Positions 60,795 to 64,000 of a stretch of 64,000 nucleotides of DNA are shown one piece after another (within the stretch, counting starts at the first letter, position 1; each line of letters starts with the position of its first letter). Below the pieces are notes generated by a model, which saw nothing but the letters and a program-made list of their open reading frames with translations, was not told the DNA's origin and did no database searches. The DNA comes from Ailanthus altissimus (taxonomy: Eukaryota > Streptophyta > Magnoliopsida > Sapindales > Simaroubaceae). The stretch is from assembly GCA_946807835.1 (NCBI GenBank), contig OX327702.1, forward strand, positions 14,508,001-14,572,000. Direction: 5' to 3'. The translations under genes and the position numbers were made by a program.

Positions 60795-62208
60795 TGATTT
60801 CGTTGGCAATTTGTTGGAGCATCTTGGTGGTATTATTTAGTTTAAGGCATTAGAAAAGTTGCCACATGCTGCTTCATTTTCCATTTACAATTTAAATGCT
60901 TTTGATTTAATATTTTTGGACAAATAGAAATTAAACAAGTAGCAATTAACCTTTTAATAAGCCAATCAAAAAAGTACAAGTAGCATTAATAATGAATCAG
61001 ATTATGTAGATTATTGTAAATGGTCGAATTATTTTATTGCTATTTGGTTATTTTAATAAAACAATATTAATTGCATTGCTATGTGTTGTGAAATTACAAA
61101 TTAGTGGCATACATTTAATAGATTGATGTGTCAAGTCTCACTTAGCACAACCCTGGGTTTAACACTTAAACCCTAGCCACTTCTTAAGTGACCTTGAAAT
61201 AAATTCATATTGTTCGAGAACTTCACAGATTGAATAATTCAATTTGATGCGCTACCGCAGTGCTCAACAACTATACTTCATATAGTGAGACTCCTTAGAC
61301 TCATACCCATTTTGTCTTACGAAACTCTTTCTTAAGTCCATAATCGATGCCCCACACACACGTTATGGATAAACCATGATGGTGCATTAAACCATATAAG
61401 TTGAGGTTAATCCATATTTATATAATCCCTCCGTCATTTTTATCCTGGAAGAGCGTAGGCATAAATCAACACTATTAAGTCTCTTATTGCTTAACCATAA
61501 ATTTATCTCCTAGATTTGACTTTATAAACAATATTCACAAAAAATTTTGCGATATTGTTTATCCCTCAGGAAACTCTTTCTCACATTTTTATGCTTGTGG
61601 CAAAAAGACTTCCAGGAACAGAATCTTAGAGCATTAGAATACTCAACTCACCCATATTAGCTGATGGATCTCATATCTATATACACCAGACTCTATGAGC
61701 ATCGAACCATACTTAGCGACACTTAGCAGTCAGACCATGAAAGGTCTCTGACATGCAAGGAACATAAGTATAGTGAATTACTCACAAGCCCACCGTGGTG
61801 GTCAGGTCAAAGGACCACGAGCACTACTCAACTTGAGAAAACCCTCTATTACGGATTTATGAGATATCTATTAGAGGTATTCGTTGAGTCTGTTCAGTAC
61901 CCAGTCCTATCTGAATACATGTATATCTATACGAGCTTCTTATAGACTCATGGTCTGTTAAGATTAACCATTTGGACCATCAAGATATAGACAAACACTG
62001 ATCTATATCTAATAAGGTTCCTCCCAATAGACCCTACATCGGTGGAAATAGATCAGGAACATATAATTCGAGAATATACTTGAACAATGACATTTCCTAG
62101 CAATGCTTACAACTCTTTGCAACTATGTCATTATTAGTATATTCCTTAATCTTTGTCCCATTTTAGACAAGGTTTTAATTCTTTCGATATTAAAAACTTT
62201 TATAGCTT

Positions 62209-62346
62209 GCTAACTCTTAGCAATTATAACTTTCAACGTTGCTAACTCTTAGCAATTATAATTTTCAACGTTGCTAACTCTTAGCAATTATAACTTTCAA
62301 CGTTGCTAACTCTTAGCAATTATAACTTTCAACGTTGCTAACTCTT
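62209..62346 (-). repeat. 32-bp tandem repeat, about 4.3 copies, inside the solo LTR
   Basis: Units start at 62209, 62241, 62273 and 62305, with a partial fifth at 62337. Units are almost identical (one C/T difference in unit 2). Each holds the inverted repeat GCTAA-CTC-TTAGC. The other family B LTRs have one or two divergent copies here. Confidence 0.92.
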
Positions 62347-62519
62347 AACCTTAGTCTAAACTCTTTTAGACTTAATTTGAACTCTTTCAGATCAATACAA
62401 TGTCTGAAACATTACAAACATCTTACCATATATTTATAATATTAATGATACTATTTGAAATGTCTATTTTACTAATATTCATACAATATTGGAATGACAC
62501 ATAAGTACCATCTCTAACA

Positions 62520-62524
62520 TATGC
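62520..62524. repeat. target-site duplication TATGC, right copy
   Basis: Partner of 47746-47750. Confidence 0.85.
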
Positions 62525-62811
62525 AGTGTTATTGGTTGATGGAATTAATTCTAGCATTCGAAGGCTTACAATCAATGCCAATAACTTTGAGATAAAGTCG
62601 AACACCTACAAAAAAAATGCTTAAGGACTCCGTACAGTTTGGTAGCCTTTCCAGTGATGATCCAAATGAGCATATAATGCATTTTCTTAAGTTATGTGAT
62701 ACATTTAGATTCAATGGAGTTATCAGATGATGCGATTAGATTTAGATTGTTTCCTTTTTCATTGAGGGGTAAGGCCAAAAGTTAGTTATGCACAGTTAGA
62801 TTGTGTAATTA
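62525..62811 (+). pseudogene. Athila-type gag relic, continuation of 47418-47745
   Basis: Frame pieces 'VDGINSSIRRLTINANNFEI', then after a frame change 'MLKDSVQFGSLSSDDPNEHI' and 'FLKLCDTFRFNGV' (about 62617-62720), then 'SDDAIRFRLFPFSLRGKAK' (about 62724-62780). This is the core of an Athila-type gag. An A-run at 62610-62618 marks the first frame change, and one base near 62722 the second. It ends against a copia LTR piece. Confidence 0.85.
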
Positions 62812-62952
62812 GATTGCACAATGACATTTCTTAGCTACACTTGTAACTCTTTGTAACTATGTCATTGTTAGTATATTCCCTGGTCTTTATCCCATTTAAG
62901 ATAAAGCTCTAACTCTTTAAATATTAATGTCTCTTATAGCCTACTAACTCTT
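62812..62952 (-). repeat. copia LTR fragment (family B type)
   Basis: Matches part of the minus-strand family B LTR near 62085-62225. Begins within the LTR and is cut at 62952 by the Tekay LTR. Confidence 0.7.
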
Positions 62953-64000
62953 TGACAGGACCCACCTCGAGACCCTTTACTGTAGATCCCAGAGGCCCTG
63001 CCAGGCACCCTGACAAAAGTTCCTCAGAATTTAACTGTGTATGTTGAGAAATTTCGCGAGGTGAACCCTTTTTTAGTTCTTGCTATTATTGAAAAAATCT
63101 GAAAATATACGTGAAATTGACTTCTTAAATTGTAAAAAAAATATGGGCAGAGTTTCTCTTATTTTTCTAAAAATCTAATATAAAACCTGTAAAGAAATTG
63201 CACTTCTATTTCAAACTGTTTTTCAATACTACCAAATAGGACCTCCAGTCCTTTTCAAAACCAATTCTAACACAACTCAATAATTTCATTTTGATCACAA
63301 ACTGACATACTATAAAAAAAGTAAAACGATCATCATAATATCGAAACTTCTTCTTGTTTGCCAAAATATATGTACAAATACATAAGTCGATAACTACAAT
63401 GCAGAAGCAAAAAAAGTGCTACGTAGGACATTTACATTTACAAAATGATCTTTAGATTTAGCCTAGTAATCAACAGTAGGAGAATCAGCAGCTTGCGTAC
63501 CAAAAAATGCACCTAGAAAGAGGATTTAGAAAACATAAAACACAAAACGAGTGAGCTAAAGGAGCTCAGTAAGTGCATTTAAAATTTCAAATAAAAATAA
63601 AATTCGGTATAAATATTAAATTCTAAAAGACATGGATAAATAATGCTTCTAAAACTTGTGAAAAGCGGTAAAATGGCTTCTAACATTATATGCTGATGAA
63701 ATATTGTCGAGCGGGTTTTATTTACATATTCGAAAAACAATATCCAAAATCTATAAGACATAATAACTGCATGTACATATAAATGCATAATATGCGATCG
63801 ATAGATCGAAAACTATTAAAGCCCTTGCTCGACCATTTTCTTTCTAAACTGTACCAATGCAGAAACATAATAAACGAAAGATAAAAAAATGACAGATTTT
63901 CACTCACAACAGCTCTGAGCTCAATTTTGCTCCGAATTTTTGGTTTCGTTACCAGTCTCGATTTTCTTCACCTACACGCCATAAATGACATTTAGAACCA
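62953..64000 (-). repeat. Tekay LTR, continues beyond the window
   Basis: On the plus strand starts TGACAGGACCC, the reverse complement of the Tekay LTR end GGGTCCTGTCA. Homologous to the 3' parts of 44722-47417 and 50730-53504. It is cut by the window edge, so whether it is solo or part of an element is unknown. Left flank CTCTT would be the target duplication. Confidence 0.88.

Larger units (their letters stand above)
47751..62519 (-). repeat. solo copia family B LTR, interrupted (47751-48259 plus 60795-62519)
   Basis: On the minus strand it starts TGTTAGAGATGG at 62519 and ends at 47751 with TTACA. The two parts add up to 2234 bp, the expected LTR size, and are separated only by the family A copia element with its own target duplication ATACT. 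No internal region is attached. It lies within an Athila-type gag, flanked by TATGC. Confidence 0.85.

Noticed and set aside
62209..62346. Regular direct repeats that might suggest a CRISPR array
   Set aside because: Units are contiguous without spacers, and the context is a plant LTR.

Overview
The window looks like nuclear DNA of a flowering plant, from a heterochromatic, repeat-dense part of a chromosome. It is strongly AT-rich. I recognise no intact host gene, rRNA or tRNA gene. Nearly everything that can be named is a long-terminal-repeat (LTR) retrotransposon or its debris: Ty1/copia elements with an initiator-methionine tRNA primer site, Ty3/gypsy elements of the Athila/Tat type with an Asp-tRNA-like primer site, and Tekay/Del-type chromoviruses. 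There is also one hAT transposase relic and one decayed pararetrovirus-like insertion (family Caulimoviridae or a close relative). The species cannot be named from the sequence.

Layout. 1-7.9 kb: the 3' end of a copia element (family A) with an LTR that is flanked by a polypurine tract on one side and a primer-binding site on the other, then an inverted pair of SINE-like repeats, the 3' end and LTR of a second copia family (C), and a truncated family A LTR. 7.9-10.8 kb: minus-strand pararetrovirus relic with movement-protein and coat-protein remains. 10.8-12.4 kb: unassigned AT-rich DNA and an LTR-like block. 12.45-32.2 kb: a plus-strand copia element (family B) split by a 9.15-kb minus-strand Athila-like element (16935-26085, target duplication ATACA) and by an inverted solo family B LTR (27035-29206, target duplication AAAGG). 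32.2-39.3 kb: Athila-type debris (an inverted LTR piece, LTR end with primer site, gag relic, 3' non-coding region, two LTRs head to tail). 39.3-41.1 kb: hAT relic and a copia LTR fragment. 41.1-47.4 kb: a 5'-truncated Tekay element with its 3' LTR. 47.4-64 kb: a four-level nest. An Athila gag relic holds a solo family B LTR (47751-62519, TATGC), which holds a complete family A copia element (48260-60789, ATACT), which holds a solo Tekay LTR (50730-53504). A third Tekay LTR runs off the right edge.

None of the retrotransposon genes is intact. Each carries stops, frameshifts or lost catalytic residues, and in the Tekay element many stops read as C-to-T changes (CAG to TAG, TGG to TAG, CGA to TGA), as expected for long-methylated DNA. 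The less obvious signals are structural: a cluster of short inverted repeats with compensating changes near the 5' end of all three copia LTR families, four evenly placed copies of a motif in the copia 5' leader with the same spacing in two elements, and GC-rich islands of similar wording in the leaders of copia elements and the LTRs of Athila-type elements.

Coordinates of domains in broken genes are approximate. LTR ends supported by TG/CA termini and target duplications are firm to within a base or two.
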